Shown: positions 17,340 to 25,786 of the stretch, piece after piece
Numbering within the stretch: position 1 is the first letter of the stretch
Layout of the letters: every line of letters begins with the position of its first letter
Source: Alkalimonas sp.
Lineage (GTDB): Bacteria > Pseudomonadota > Gammaproteobacteria > Enterobacterales > Alteromonadaceae
Direction: 5' to 3'
Assembly (NCBI GenBank): GCA_020831935.1
Contig: JAFIFR010000004.1
Location: forward strand, 1-40,930
Length of the DNA stretch: 40,930 nucleotides
Program-made: the position numbers and the translations under genes
Notes under the pieces: generated by a model
The model's input: only the letters and a program-made list of their open reading frames with translations
Databases searched by the model: none
Told to the model about the DNA's origin: nothing

Positions 17340-17599
17340 ACTGGATGTTGATCACGGCACTGGCACTTGCTTTTGGCGTCATCATTGGCAATTTGATGCT
17401 GTTGCTTCATCTGGACAAATTGTCCGGTCCCATGCGGCCAAATCCAGATAGAGCGGATACAAAGGATAAGCCGGACAAGACAGAGCCCAGCCCTCCTGCT
17501 GCCGGCCAGGCTGAAACCAAAGCGGCTGACGCTGAGGAAACAGCATCAACCGACGAAGCACCCAACTCAGCTCATGAGGATAAAAAGCGTTGCAACTGA
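17336..17599 (+). CDS. Small DUF2897-like membrane protein
   Basis: 87 residues. The N-terminus, [19 protein letters not shown], forms one membrane segment, followed by LMLLLHLDKL. It then has a charged, Pro/Ala/Glu/Lys-rich low-complexity tail that is probably disordered and ends in KKRCN. The first third resembles DUF2897 proteins as I remember them; the tail is longer than usual. Function is unknown. It is the last of five ATGA-coupled genes. Its final 28 bases overlap the 3' end of convergent yejK. Confidence 0.65.
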   Translation: MNWMLITALALAFGVIIGNLMLLLHLDKLSGPMRPNPDRADTKDKPDKTEPSPPAAGQAETKAADAEETASTDEAPNSAHEDKKRCN

Positions 17600-18582
17600 T
17601 CTTTTAAGTTAGGCGGTACGCCCCGGATGGTCAGCGTATCTTGCTGTGGATCGTACACAACCCGCTCGCCCAGGTGCTTTTGCTCAAAGCTAACGCTGAC
17701 ACCGGCCCCTGCCCCACTGAACTTCACCAGGTTTTTCAGACTCTTCACATCCACCGGGAACTGCTCAGCCACTGCCAACTGCTGTTCGGCGCAGTAGTGC
17801 AGGAAACCGTGCTGATCGCTTGGATCCATGCTTTCTGATAACTCTTTTAGCACCACGTCCTGACCTTGCTTGCTCTGCGCTTCGCAGTACTCATAGACCT
17901 GCTGCCTTGCCTGGTGCTTTTCCTCAGCGTCAAAATTTGCCGCACTGAGGTACTCTTCAACCGAGCTTAGCACCTGTTTGCTGTTTTCTTTGGCATCGCT
18001 GCCTTCCTCGCACCCCAGAAAATCCAGAAAAAAGTCGGCCACTTTGCGCCCGGCCCGACCACGGATAAAGGAAATCGCATGCGGGTGCTGCGGATTTAAC
18101 TGGTATTCAGTTAAGTCAATGCGCGCTGCCAACTGCATACGGGCAATGTCCAGATGCTTCGCTGCGGCCAGGTCCAGCTCTGCGGTGACACTAAAGTGCT
18201 CTTTGCTGCCAAGTAAGCACAGCAGCAGATAGTCTGTCGCCAGGTAGCGGTAATGGCTGAGCAGCAAATAACCGGACTCGGCTAGCTGGTGCTGACTAAG
18301 TTGCTGTACCAATTCTGCCGTTGCACTTTTAGCCAGTAGCAGAAAATCGTCCGGTTGTTCGAGCCATAATGTCATACTGTCATGAAAAACCTGTGGTTTT
18401 TCAGTACTGAAGCGCGCGTAGCCTTTGGCCGGTTTGGCGTTGTACGACAAGTGCAATTGTTCCAACAAATGACACACCTCGGCACTGGTTGGGATCAGCG
18501 CCTGACGCTCGCGGATCTGGGGCGCTTGCTGCTCATCCAGTTCGAGATAATGAATGGTTAATTGGAACACATCGACCGACAT
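17572..18582 (-). CDS. yejK: Nucleoid-associated protein YejK (NdpA)
   Basis: 336-residue nucleoid-associated protein of the YejK/37-kDa family. Family marks are the N-terminal MSVDVFQLTIHYLELDE with ALIPTSAEV, SYNAKPAKGYARFS, and HAISFIRGRAGRKVADFFLDFLGC. The C-terminal SVSFEQKHLGERVVYDPQQDTLTI is also typical. It is expected to associate with the chromosome; its precise role is unclear. It is divergent from yejL, a conserved arrangement. Its 3' end overlaps the DUF2897 gene by 28 bases. Confidence 0.93.
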   Translation of the reverse strand: MSVDVFQLTIHYLELDEQQAPQIRERQALIPTSAEVCHLLEQLHLSYNAKPAKGYARFSTEKPQVFHDSMTLWLEQPDDFLLLAKSATAELVQQLSQHQLAESGYLLLSHYRYLATDYLLLCLLGSKEHFSVTAELDLAAAKHLDIARMQLAARIDLTEYQLNPQHPHAISFIRGRAGRKVADFFLDFLGCEEGSDAKENSKQVLSSVEEYLSAANFDAEEKHQARQQVYEYCEAQSKQGQDVVLKELSESMDPSDQHGFLHYCAEQQLAVAEQFPVDVKSLKNLVKFSGAGAGVSVSFEQKHLGERVVYDPQQDTLTIRGVPPNLKDQLQRFLSS

Positions 18583-18607
18583 AAATTTTCCTAATGTTGC
18601 AGATTTC

Positions 18608-18616
18608 TGTTAGAAT
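18608..18616 (+). promoter_or_regulatory. Extended -10 promoter of yejL-yejM
   Basis: TGTTAGAAT is an extended -10 element (TGn plus TAGAAT) 33 bases before the yejL start, in the 67-base gap with divergent yejK. No good -35 hexamer lies at the right distance, which fits an extended -10 promoter. Confidence 0.5.
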
Positions 18617-18649
18617 TTAAACCAGTTAAGTGAACTTCCCCGGTACCCC

Positions 18650-18871
18650 ATGCCTATTGTATCAAAGTATTCTTCCACACAAATTGAAAATCTGGTGAAT
18701 GTCTTGCTCGATGAGCTTCGTCAGCAACAAGCCACCACCGAATTAAGTTTGATCTGCCTCGGCAACGCGGTCAGTCATATCGTCAACCACAATGTGCCAG
18801 CGGCAAAACGCGCCGAGCTGGTGCAGCAATTTTGTTTGGCACTGACCGACAGTGTCGCGGTCAAAAGCTGA
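18650..18871 (+). CDS. yejL: YejL family protein (UPF0352)
   Basis: 73-residue YejL protein: MPIVSKYSSTQIENLVNVLLDEL, then LSLICLGNAVSHIVN and VPAAKRAELVQQFCLALTDSV. All of these match the E. coli family closely. It is a small helical protein of unknown function. It is nearly always upstream of yejM and divergent from yejK, as here. The gap to yejM is 9 bases. Confidence 0.93.
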   Translation: MPIVSKYSSTQIENLVNVLLDELRQQQATTELSLICLGNAVSHIVNHNVPAAKRAELVQQFCLALTDSVAVKS

Positions 18872-18880
18872 CCCCCGGTT

Positions 18881-20401
18881 ATGGTGCTCGAGCACAATTT
18901 ATCCCTGGTTAGTAAAGTAAACCGGCTGCTAAGCTGGGGTCATTGGTTTACCTTTTTCAATATTCTGCTGGCCTTATTGGTCACGGCCAGTTATTGGCTG
19001 GCCGAACCTTTGCCGCAAAGCCTGACAGGCTGGAGCTTTTTAATCAGCAACTGGCTGGGTCATACCGCTTTTTTGTGCTTTTTATTTTTTATTCTGACCA
19101 TTTTCCCGATTAGTCTGCTGTTCCCATCGCAAAAGCATGTCCGTGGCCTGGGCGCCGTATTGGCGACTTTGGCGCTGGTGGTGCTTATTTTCGATGCCTA
19201 TGTTTATCGTAGCCTTGGCTACCACATCGGCAATACCGCCTGGCCGCAAACCATCGAGCTGATGCGCTCACAGATTGTGACCAATCTTCGCAACTTTGTG
19301 CTGATTGTCAGCTTAAGCGCCGTTGCCATTTTGACGGTGCAGCTGATTGTGAGCAATTACTGCTGGAAAAAAGTCAACCGCTTGCAAGCCACAGGCTTTG
19401 GCCGCCCCATTTGGGTATTCTTTGTCGGCAGCTTTGCCCTGAGTCATTTGATTCATATCTGGGCCGATGCACAACTGAACCTCGACGTGGTGCGTCAGGA
19501 CAATGTCCTGCCGTTAAGCTATCCGGCCACGGCCAAAAGCTTTCTGGCCAGACATCGCCTACTAGACCGCTCTGAGCGCGCCAGCAGCCATCAACAACAA
19601 CTGGATGCACTGGATTACCTGAAAACGGTTGATGCACAGCTGCAGTGTGATCAGGTCTTGCCAGCCCGGCCCCCTTTAACCCTGATTGTGCTGCCAGCTC
19701 TGGATAGCAGCCAACGACAACAGCTGGATGGATTGGGTTTAAGACATTTAGCGCCCCATTTTGCACCAACCGAGCCCGCTGAAGCCTTGTATCAGCTATT
19801 TTTTGGCCAGTTTGCCGATGCACATCAATTGCAGCAGCAACTGAGTCAGCCCCCCTTTTGGTTGACGCAACAAGCCGACCGCTTTAGTGTTTCTGTCCAA
19901 AGTCAGTCGACAGACATACCCGAGTGGCTGCACCACTTCAATCAACCGGATGCACCAGTGCAAGTGGTTTTCCATGACATGACTGGATTGCTGAAGTTGC
20001 CTGACCAAGGGCCCGTGCTGATTTTGGAGCTTTCCGCTCAGCACCGTCAGTGGCGCCTAGCCCCGGTTCAGGCTTGGTATCGCTGGCCAGAGCTACGACA
20101 ACAAATCCAGCCCGCGGCCAGTCTGCATTTGGATCTGCTACCCACTCTGCTGGCCTATGCCGGCTGTGAAAGTCGCCCTCAACTTGCTGGTGATAACCTG
20201 TTAGCTCCACGGAACTTGCCCAAACTGGCAATCAGTCAGCATGAAATTTACAGTTTTTACAAAGACAAGCTGGTGATTATCCGTGATGACCACAGCTTTG
20301 GAATTTGGTCAGCCGCGACTGGTTTACCGTTGAATGAGCGTTTTGACATGCCGATGCTGGTCGATGCGCTGCAACGATTGCCCAAGCCGGCAACTGATTA
20401 A
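18881..20401 (+). CDS. yejM: YejM/PbgA-like inner-membrane protein with shortened sulfatase-like domain
   Basis: 506 residues. The N-terminal DUF3413 region has about five membrane segments (roughly 20-40, 50-75, 85-105, 130-160, 175-200) and matches YejM/PbgA: RLLSWGHWFTFFN, RGLGAVLATLALVVLIFDAYVYRSLGYHIG, and SHLIHIWADA. In enterics YejM senses LPS and restrains LapB-FtsH turnover of LpxC. The periplasmic part is about 80 residues shorter than the 586-residue E. coli protein. The usual sulfatase opening 'VDsLR' reads LPALDS, without the metal-binding Asp. It should be non-catalytic. Position after yejL supports orthology. Confidence 0.85.
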   Translation: MVLEHNLSLVSKVNRLLSWGHWFTFFNILLALLVTASYWLAEPLPQSLTGWSFLISNWLGHTAFLCFLFFILTIFPISLLFPSQKHVRGLGAVLATLALVVLIFDAYVYRSLGYHIGNTAWPQTIELMRSQIVTNLRNFVLIVSLSAVAILTVQLIVSNYCWKKVNRLQATGFGRPIWVFFVGSFALSHLIHIWADAQLNLDVVRQDNVLPLSYPATAKSFLARHRLLDRSERASSHQQQLDALDYLKTVDAQLQCDQVLPARPPLTLIVLPALDSSQRQQLDGLGLRHLAPHFAPTEPAEALYQLFFGQFADAHQLQQQLSQPPFWLTQQADRFSVSVQSQSTDIPEWLHHFNQPDAPVQVVFHDMTGLLKLPDQGPVLILELSAQHRQWRLAPVQAWYRWPELRQQIQPAASLHLDLLPTLLAYAGCESRPQLAGDNLLAPRNLPKLAISQHEIYSFYKDKLVIIRDDHSFGIWSAATGLPLNERFDMPMLVDALQRLPKPATD

Positions 20402-20441
20402 TGGCACTCATGAAACATCTCCTCACTCCAAGGAACAACCA

Positions 20442-21269
20442 ATGCTGGCACTAGGAAAACAAAACCGTCTTGCAGTCAAAAAAGAAGTCGACTTCGGTTA
20501 CTTTCTGGATGGATTGGAATGGGGAGACATCTTACTTCCGAAGCGTTATGCTCCTGCTGGGCTTGAAATTGGCCAGCAGCTGAATGTGTTCTTGTACCTG
20601 GACTCGGATGATCAACTGATCGCAACCACCGAAATACCCAAGGTCCAGGTTGGCCAGTTTGCCCTTTTGACCACAGTGGATGTCAACAAGGTTGGCGCTT
20701 TTCTCGACTGGGGGCTAAGCAAAGACTTGCTGGTACCTTACAGCGAACAACCTATCCCAATGCAAACAGGCAAACGCTATCTGGTGCATTGCCTGGTGGA
20801 TAAAAGCAACCGCATCATTGGCTCGGCCAAACTTGATAAGTTTTTGGATAAAGTTCCGGCAAGCTATCAGGAAAAACAAACCGTATCCGTTATCATTGCC
20901 AACCACACCGATCTTGGCTACAAGGCCATTATCAACCAACAACACTGGGGTTTGCTGTTTAAAGATCAGCTGAAAGAGCGGCTTTACCCAGGGCAGCAGC
21001 TAACGGCCTACATTCGGCAAGTTCGCCCTGATGGCAAAATTGATTTAAGCCTTAACCCAATAGGCGCTGCCAAAGCAACAACACTGGAGCCGGCTATTTT
21101 AGAAGCATTGCAGCAGGCCGGCGGTTTTCTGCCTTTGCACGATAAAAGCAGCCCAGAGGCCATCTATCAGCAATTTTCAGCCAGCAAAAAAGCATTCAAG
21201 CAAGCCATTGGCCGCTTGTTCAAAGCAAAGAAAATTCGCATTGAGCAAGATGGCATTTACCTAGCTTAA
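20442..21269 (+). CDS. CvfB-like S1 RNA-binding protein
   Basis: 275-residue cytoplasmic protein of the CvfB/YitL family. Three S1-like OB domains are apparent, including FALLTTVDVNKVGAFLDWGLSKDLLVPYSEQ and TDLGYKAIINQQHWGLLFKDQL. A C-terminal winged helix follows (SASKKAFKQAIGRLFKAKKIRIEQDGIYL). It is expected to bind RNA; its target is unknown. The track start at 20334 lies inside yejM; the ATG at 20442 has AAGGAA upstream and gives the normal N-terminus. The 3' end overlaps the convergent GGDEF-EAL gene by 9 bases. Confidence 0.9.
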   Translation: MLALGKQNRLAVKKEVDFGYFLDGLEWGDILLPKRYAPAGLEIGQQLNVFLYLDSDDQLIATTEIPKVQVGQFALLTTVDVNKVGAFLDWGLSKDLLVPYSEQPIPMQTGKRYLVHCLVDKSNRIIGSAKLDKFLDKVPASYQEKQTVSVIIANHTDLGYKAIINQQHWGLLFKDQLKERLYPGQQLTAYIRQVRPDGKIDLSLNPIGAAKATTLEPAILEALQQAGGFLPLHDKSSPEAIYQQFSASKKAFKQAIGRLFKAKKIRIEQDGIYLA

Positions 21270-23669
21270 GGCCCGGTGTTTTAACCAGTCCAGCGCCTGT
21301 GAAGCGGTTAAGGGCCGGGCAAACCAATAGCCCTGACCATAGTCGCAACCAAGGCGCTGCAACACCTGCTGCTGCTCCAAGCTTTCAATGCCTTCGGCCA
21401 CCACAGTGAGGTGCAGTGTTTTAGCCAGCGCAATGATGGTATTCACAATAGGATGATCCCGACCGTCGTCTTGCATATTGGTGATAAAGCTGCGATCAAT
21501 TTTCAGCACATCCAGCTTAAACTCGCTGAGATAGCTCAAGCTGGAGTAACCAGTACCAAAGTCATCCAACAAAATGCATATCCCTAAATCACGCAGCTGC
21601 TGCAACGTTTCTTTGGCCTGCAATATGTTGTCAATCAAAGCCCGCTCGGTCAGCTCCAACGCCAGTGCCTGGGCCGGAATACCGTATTGTTTCAGCAACT
21701 GCTGCAACCAGTGTACAAAGCCAGGCTCGCCTAAAGTACTGCCACAAACATTGACGCTGATGTAAAAACGATGGCCGGCTGCAAACCAGTAAGCCGCCTG
21801 GCGTACAGCCTGACGCAACACGTAATGATCCAGCCGGACAATTAACTGGCTTTGCTCCGCTACCGGAATAAAATCGTCCGGCATCACCAGTCCCTGCTCT
21901 GGGTGCTGCCATCGGACCAAGGCTTCAAAGCCTTTAATGGCATTGTTTTCCAGAGCAATAATCGGCTGAAACAGCAAGTGCAGCTGATTGTCATTCAGCG
22001 CGACTTTAAGTGCTTGCTCAATGTTCCAGCCCGGCAATTCATCGGCCTGCATGCTTTCATCGTAGATGCGATAAACACCCCGCCCGCCCCGCTTCGCCTC
22101 GTACATGGCAATATCAGCCCGACGGATCAGCTCATCCGGGATAAGACCAGGAGCATCCAGCTGACAATAACTAATGCCGATACTGGCGGAGGCCAAGAGT
22201 GCCAACCCATTGACTTCTACCGGACGCTGCAGCGCCGTTAAAATTCGTTGAGCGACTTCTTCTATGGTGCTGATGCTGTCCACGTCTTCCAGCAGAATAG
22301 CGAACTCATCCCCACCTAATCGGGCCAAGGTATCGCTTTGCCGCATGCATTTTTTTAGTTGCTGACTCACTGCGACCAAAAATGCATCGCCAACCGCATG
22401 ACCATGGGTATCATTGACAGCTTTGAATTTATCCAAATCAAGGTACATCACGGCCAGCTGCTGCTCTGGGAAGCGCTGCATCCGTAAAAAAGCATGATGC
22501 ACCCTATCCAGAAACAGCGCCCGATTGGGCAGACCGGTTAAATTATCGTGCAACGCCTGATGCTGCAACTTTCGCTCTGAAAACACCCGTTCCAATGCAT
22601 TGGAGATGTGTTGGGCAACAAAGGTCAGTAACTCCAGATCACTGCCATCATAGCTAATTTGCTCGATGTAGCTTTGTACCACCACCACACCATGCACAGT
22701 GTCGCCAGAGTGAAATGGGATCCCGAGCCAGCACTCGGGCATCAGGCCATAGATTTTCAGCTGCTGTTGCTGATAAAAAGCGGTGAGTTGCTGGCGGTTC
22801 AACAGCAAGGGGCGATCGGTACGGAACACGTAGCCGGTTAAACTGTTCTTAAGAATCTCTTTCGGATAGACCGCACTGGGTTCGAGATCACCGCGCGTAT
22901 CGACGAAATAAGGAAAATACAAGTGCTCCTTCTCTTCATCGTACAGCGCAATAAAAAAGTTAGGCGCATAAATTAAGGCACTAACAATCTGGTGCACATG
23001 GCTGTAAAACTCGGTTAAATCATCGGCAAAATAAGAAAAAGCGGCAATTTCATAGAGGGATTTTTGCAGTTTTTCAGCATACTCGAGTTTCTCAACCGAC
23101 GCTTCAAGCTGCACCTGGGTTTGTAGGCGGCGCAGTTTACTGGCCAGAATCAACGCGACTGTTTCCAGTAACGCTTGATGCCGCTCAGTGAAGTAACCGG
23201 CCTGTTGATGTTCTGAGTCAATGACCGCCAGCACTTCACCTTCATCGACCACAGGCACTGCCAGCTCAGACAAACTTTGCGCCCGATCCAATACGTAATG
23301 TTCACACAAGCGGGTGTCTTGCACCAACTGGGTTTGCCGTTGATAGGCACAGTAGCCAACGATACCCTGCTGCAGACTTAATTGCTGGAGCTCTGCATTG
23401 GCTTGGCTGGTTTGGGTTCGTAAACCCGCCTCCGAGTATCGAATCAGTTGTTGCTCTTCATTCAGCAGGAAAATCGTGCAATCTTCAAAACCAAGTTCGC
23501 TGCAAAGTGTTTGCACCACGAAGTCCGTCACCGCCTGTACGTCATTCAGTTGATGCAACTCGATCGACAACTGATTGACGATACGCAAATCATGGTTTTG
23601 CTCGGACAGCTCCGCTAAGCGTTGTTTCAGACTGCTCGTTGTGCTGTCATCGGTGTGGCGCTTACTCAT
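21261..23669 (-). CDS. GAF-GAF-GGDEF-EAL cyclic-di-GMP enzyme
   Basis: 802-residue soluble protein. It has a short N-terminal coiled coil (LKQRLAELSEQNHDLRIV), two GAF sensor domains (about residues 30-180 and 195-355), a GGDEF domain (about 375-535) and an EAL domain (about 550-795). The diguanylate cyclase site ARLGGDEFAILL is intact, with an RQSD inhibitory I-site five residues before it. The phosphodiesterase site also looks intact: FEALVRWQHP, ELTERAL, LDDFGTGYSSLSYL, LKIDRSFI and VVAEGIES. It could make or degrade c-di-GMP; the sequence does not say which dominates. No membrane segments are present. Confidence 0.95.
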   Translation of the reverse strand: MSKRHTDDSTTSSLKQRLAELSEQNHDLRIVNQLSIELHQLNDVQAVTDFVVQTLCSELGFEDCTIFLLNEEQQLIRYSEAGLRTQTSQANAELQQLSLQQGIVGYCAYQRQTQLVQDTRLCEHYVLDRAQSLSELAVPVVDEGEVLAVIDSEHQQAGYFTERHQALLETVALILASKLRRLQTQVQLEASVEKLEYAEKLQKSLYEIAAFSYFADDLTEFYSHVHQIVSALIYAPNFFIALYDEEKEHLYFPYFVDTRGDLEPSAVYPKEILKNSLTGYVFRTDRPLLLNRQQLTAFYQQQQLKIYGLMPECWLGIPFHSGDTVHGVVVVQSYIEQISYDGSDLELLTFVAQHISNALERVFSERKLQHQALHDNLTGLPNRALFLDRVHHAFLRMQRFPEQQLAVMYLDLDKFKAVNDTHGHAVGDAFLVAVSQQLKKCMRQSDTLARLGGDEFAILLEDVDSISTIEEVAQRILTALQRPVEVNGLALLASASIGISYCQLDAPGLIPDELIRRADIAMYEAKRGGRGVYRIYDESMQADELPGWNIEQALKVALNDNQLHLLFQPIIALENNAIKGFEALVRWQHPEQGLVMPDDFIPVAEQSQLIVRLDHYVLRQAVRQAAYWFAAGHRFYISVNVCGSTLGEPGFVHWLQQLLKQYGIPAQALALELTERALIDNILQAKETLQQLRDLGICILLDDFGTGYSSLSYLSEFKLDVLKIDRSFITNMQDDGRDHPIVNTIIALAKTLHLTVVAEGIESLEQQQVLQRLGCDYGQGYWFARPLTASQALDWLKHRALS

Positions 23670-23789
23670 GGCTGCTGCTTGGCATTCACATTATTGAACT
23701 TGGTTACTTGCTTATAGCATAGAACGAAGTCGCAAAACCAGTAGAAAACCAATTGGACCAGTGAGTTGCTTAGGTATTAACCAGCTGGT

Positions 23790-25046
23790 TCAACACACAG
23801 CCGGAAAACTTTGTCGATTGTCCGGCTTCGACAGCACCAGGTGCACTGTGCTGGTTGCCCGCTCTAAAAAACCACCCTCGCAATAACAGAGATAGTAGTG
23901 CCACAGCCGGATAAAGTTGCGATCATAGCCCTGACGCAACACTTCCTCTTTCTGGTGAAGAAAACGTTCGCACCAGTGACGCAGTGTTTTCGCATAATCC
24001 AAACCAATGTCCTGCAGCTGGCGAATCACCAAATCAGTGTGCCGGGTGACCGCTTCAGACATCCGGTGTACCGATGGCAAGCAGCCACCAGGAAAAATGT
24101 AGCGCTTAATGAAATCGACTTCCCGCACGTACTGGCGGTAACGCTGATCCACCATGGTAATCGCTTGCAATACCATGATGCCATTGGGCTTTAGCAATGA
24201 CGAACACTGTTTAAAGTAGGTATCCAGGTAATCATCACCAACAGCTTCAATCATCTCAATCGAGACCAGCTTGTCGTAACTGCCGCTGAGATCACGGTAG
24301 TCTTGCAACAACAACGTAATACGATTTTCTAAGCCCTCGGCTTGAACTTGCGCTTTGGCATAATCGTATTGTTGTCTGGAGATGGTGGTGGTAGTAACTT
24401 TGCAGCCATAGTGCTTTGCGGCATAGATTGCCATCCCTCCCCAGCCTGTCCCTATCTCCAACAGATGATCATCGGCTGTCAGCTGTAACCGCTGGCACAG
24501 CAGCTCCAGCTTGTGTTGCTGTGCCTGCTCCAGAGTGGCCGACTCGCTCGGATAGACCGCGCTTGAGTACATCATGCTGTCATCGAGAAACAATCGGTAC
24601 ATGGCATTGCCCAAATCGTAATGCGCCGAGATATTTTTGCGCGATTGCGTTTTGCTATTGGCGTTGCGCGCATTGAGTAGCTTTAACCAAGGACGGCTGA
24701 ACCGGGTCCAGGTAGAGTCCATTTTATCCAGCAAGGTTAGATTGCGGGCAAAAATGCGGACCAGAGCGGTTAGATCATCGCAATGCCAGGAGCCGTCAAC
24801 GTAGCCTTCAGCGGCACCAATAGAGCCGCTGCTGACCATCTTGCGGTAAAAGCTGGGATCCACCACATGAATCTGCACCTGCAAATCGGCTTGAGCATCG
24901 CCAAACTCCAGTCGGTGCTCACCTTCACTGATACGAATGAAACCGTGTTGAAGTTGGCCAATAAAGTTAAGTACAAAGCGGCGACTGACCTTGTCCAACC
25001 AGGTGCGCTTTGGAGAAACCGAGGTTTCAGTCAGTGACATTGTCAT
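23790..25046 (-). CDS. cfa: Cyclopropane-fatty-acyl-phospholipid synthase
   Basis: SAM-dependent enzyme adding a methylene bridge to unsaturated acyl chains of membrane phospholipids. It shows SAHYDLGNAMYRLFLDDSMMYSSAVY, the SAM site LLEIGTGWGGMAIYAA, EMIEAVGDDYLDTYF and the catalytic region IKRYIFPGGCLPSV. The track's GTG start (25052) is replaced by the ATG at 25046, which has AAAGG eight bases upstream and gives 418 residues. It is the last clear gene of the photolyase operon, directly after DUF1365, an association typical of singlet-oxygen/light regulons. Confidence 0.95.
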   Translation of the reverse strand: MTMSLTETSVSPKRTWLDKVSRRFVLNFIGQLQHGFIRISEGEHRLEFGDAQADLQVQIHVVDPSFYRKMVSSGSIGAAEGYVDGSWHCDDLTALVRIFARNLTLLDKMDSTWTRFSRPWLKLLNARNANSKTQSRKNISAHYDLGNAMYRLFLDDSMMYSSAVYPSESATLEQAQQHKLELLCQRLQLTADDHLLEIGTGWGGMAIYAAKHYGCKVTTTTISRQQYDYAKAQVQAEGLENRITLLLQDYRDLSGSYDKLVSIEMIEAVGDDYLDTYFKQCSSLLKPNGIMVLQAITMVDQRYRQYVREVDFIKRYIFPGGCLPSVHRMSEAVTRHTDLVIRQLQDIGLDYAKTLRHWCERFLHQKEEVLRQGYDRNFIRLWHYYLCYCEGGFLERATSTVHLVLSKPDNRQSFPAVC

Positions 25047-25051
25047 ACACA

Positions 25052-25786
25052 CTACCTTTTTTTGCTGTGGGCATAGACCGGGTTACCTTTCACAAGAAGC
25101 TTTAGGGCATGCCAGTAAATTCGTATTTTAACCAGTACGTTAGGCCAGGGACTGCGGATCAGCATGCGGCGCAGTACATTGGCGCTCAGAGGCTGCCGCT
25201 GCAAGCGCATCCAGGCACTGAAAACTTTCTGCTGTTGCTGGTGATTGCTAATGCTGCAAACCAAGGTTTCACCAGGCGGCTCAATCTGCCAGTGATACTG
25301 CATCGCAATTGGGTTAAAAGGGGAAACGTGAAAGTCTTTGTCGTGTTGATAACGACCAGTGGCTGAAACTGGAATCAGGTAATGATGCCGCTCGTTCCAA
25401 GGTGTGTTGCTCACTTCAGCCAGCAGGTAGCGCAATTGCTGCTCCGCATCAAAACCGTAATAGAGCGTCAAAGGGCTAAAGTAATGACCCCAGTTCGCCA
25501 GCGGACTCAGTAAGTACACCTCTGTAACAGGCTGATCCCCACCCAGCTGCTGGATTTTGTCGCAGACCGCCTGCTTTAAACAGGCGGCACCGGGCAGGTA
25601 GTCTTTGCGCCGATAACTAAAGGCGGCAAAGCCTTCGTACTTCAGCAGCCAACTGCGCCCCAAAGATGGCAGGGCACTGGCATTGAGCCAAAAATAATGC
25701 AAAGGGTAGGCAAAACCGTGCCGCTTTGGCAACAGCCGCTGGTGGCCTAACTCCCCTTGATAGAGAGCATGCGGTTCAATCGTCAC
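25052..25786 (-). CDS. DUF1365 family protein
   Basis: Conserved partner of CFA synthase genes, of unknown activity. Family marks are RLLPKRHGFAYPLHYFWLN, YLLSPLANWGHYFSPLTLYYGFD, EVSNTPWNERHHYL and DFHVSPFNPIAMQYHW. The ORF track extends to 25954 inside the upstream gene. I choose the GTG at 25786 (MTIEPHALYQGELGHQ), which follows TTGGAG, gives 244 residues and overlaps the upstream stop by 11 bases. An ATG ten codons further upstream is an alternative. It sits between the FAD oxidoreductase and cfa. Confidence 0.88.
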   Translation of the reverse strand: MTIEPHALYQGELGHQRLLPKRHGFAYPLHYFWLNASALPSLGRSWLLKYEGFAAFSYRRKDYLPGAACLKQAVCDKIQQLGGDQPVTEVYLLSPLANWGHYFSPLTLYYGFDAEQQLRYLLAEVSNTPWNERHHYLIPVSATGRYQHDKDFHVSPFNPIAMQYHWQIEPPGETLVCSISNHQQQQKVFSAWMRLQRQPLSANVLRRMLIRSPWPNVLVKIRIYWHALKLLVKGNPVYAHSKKR

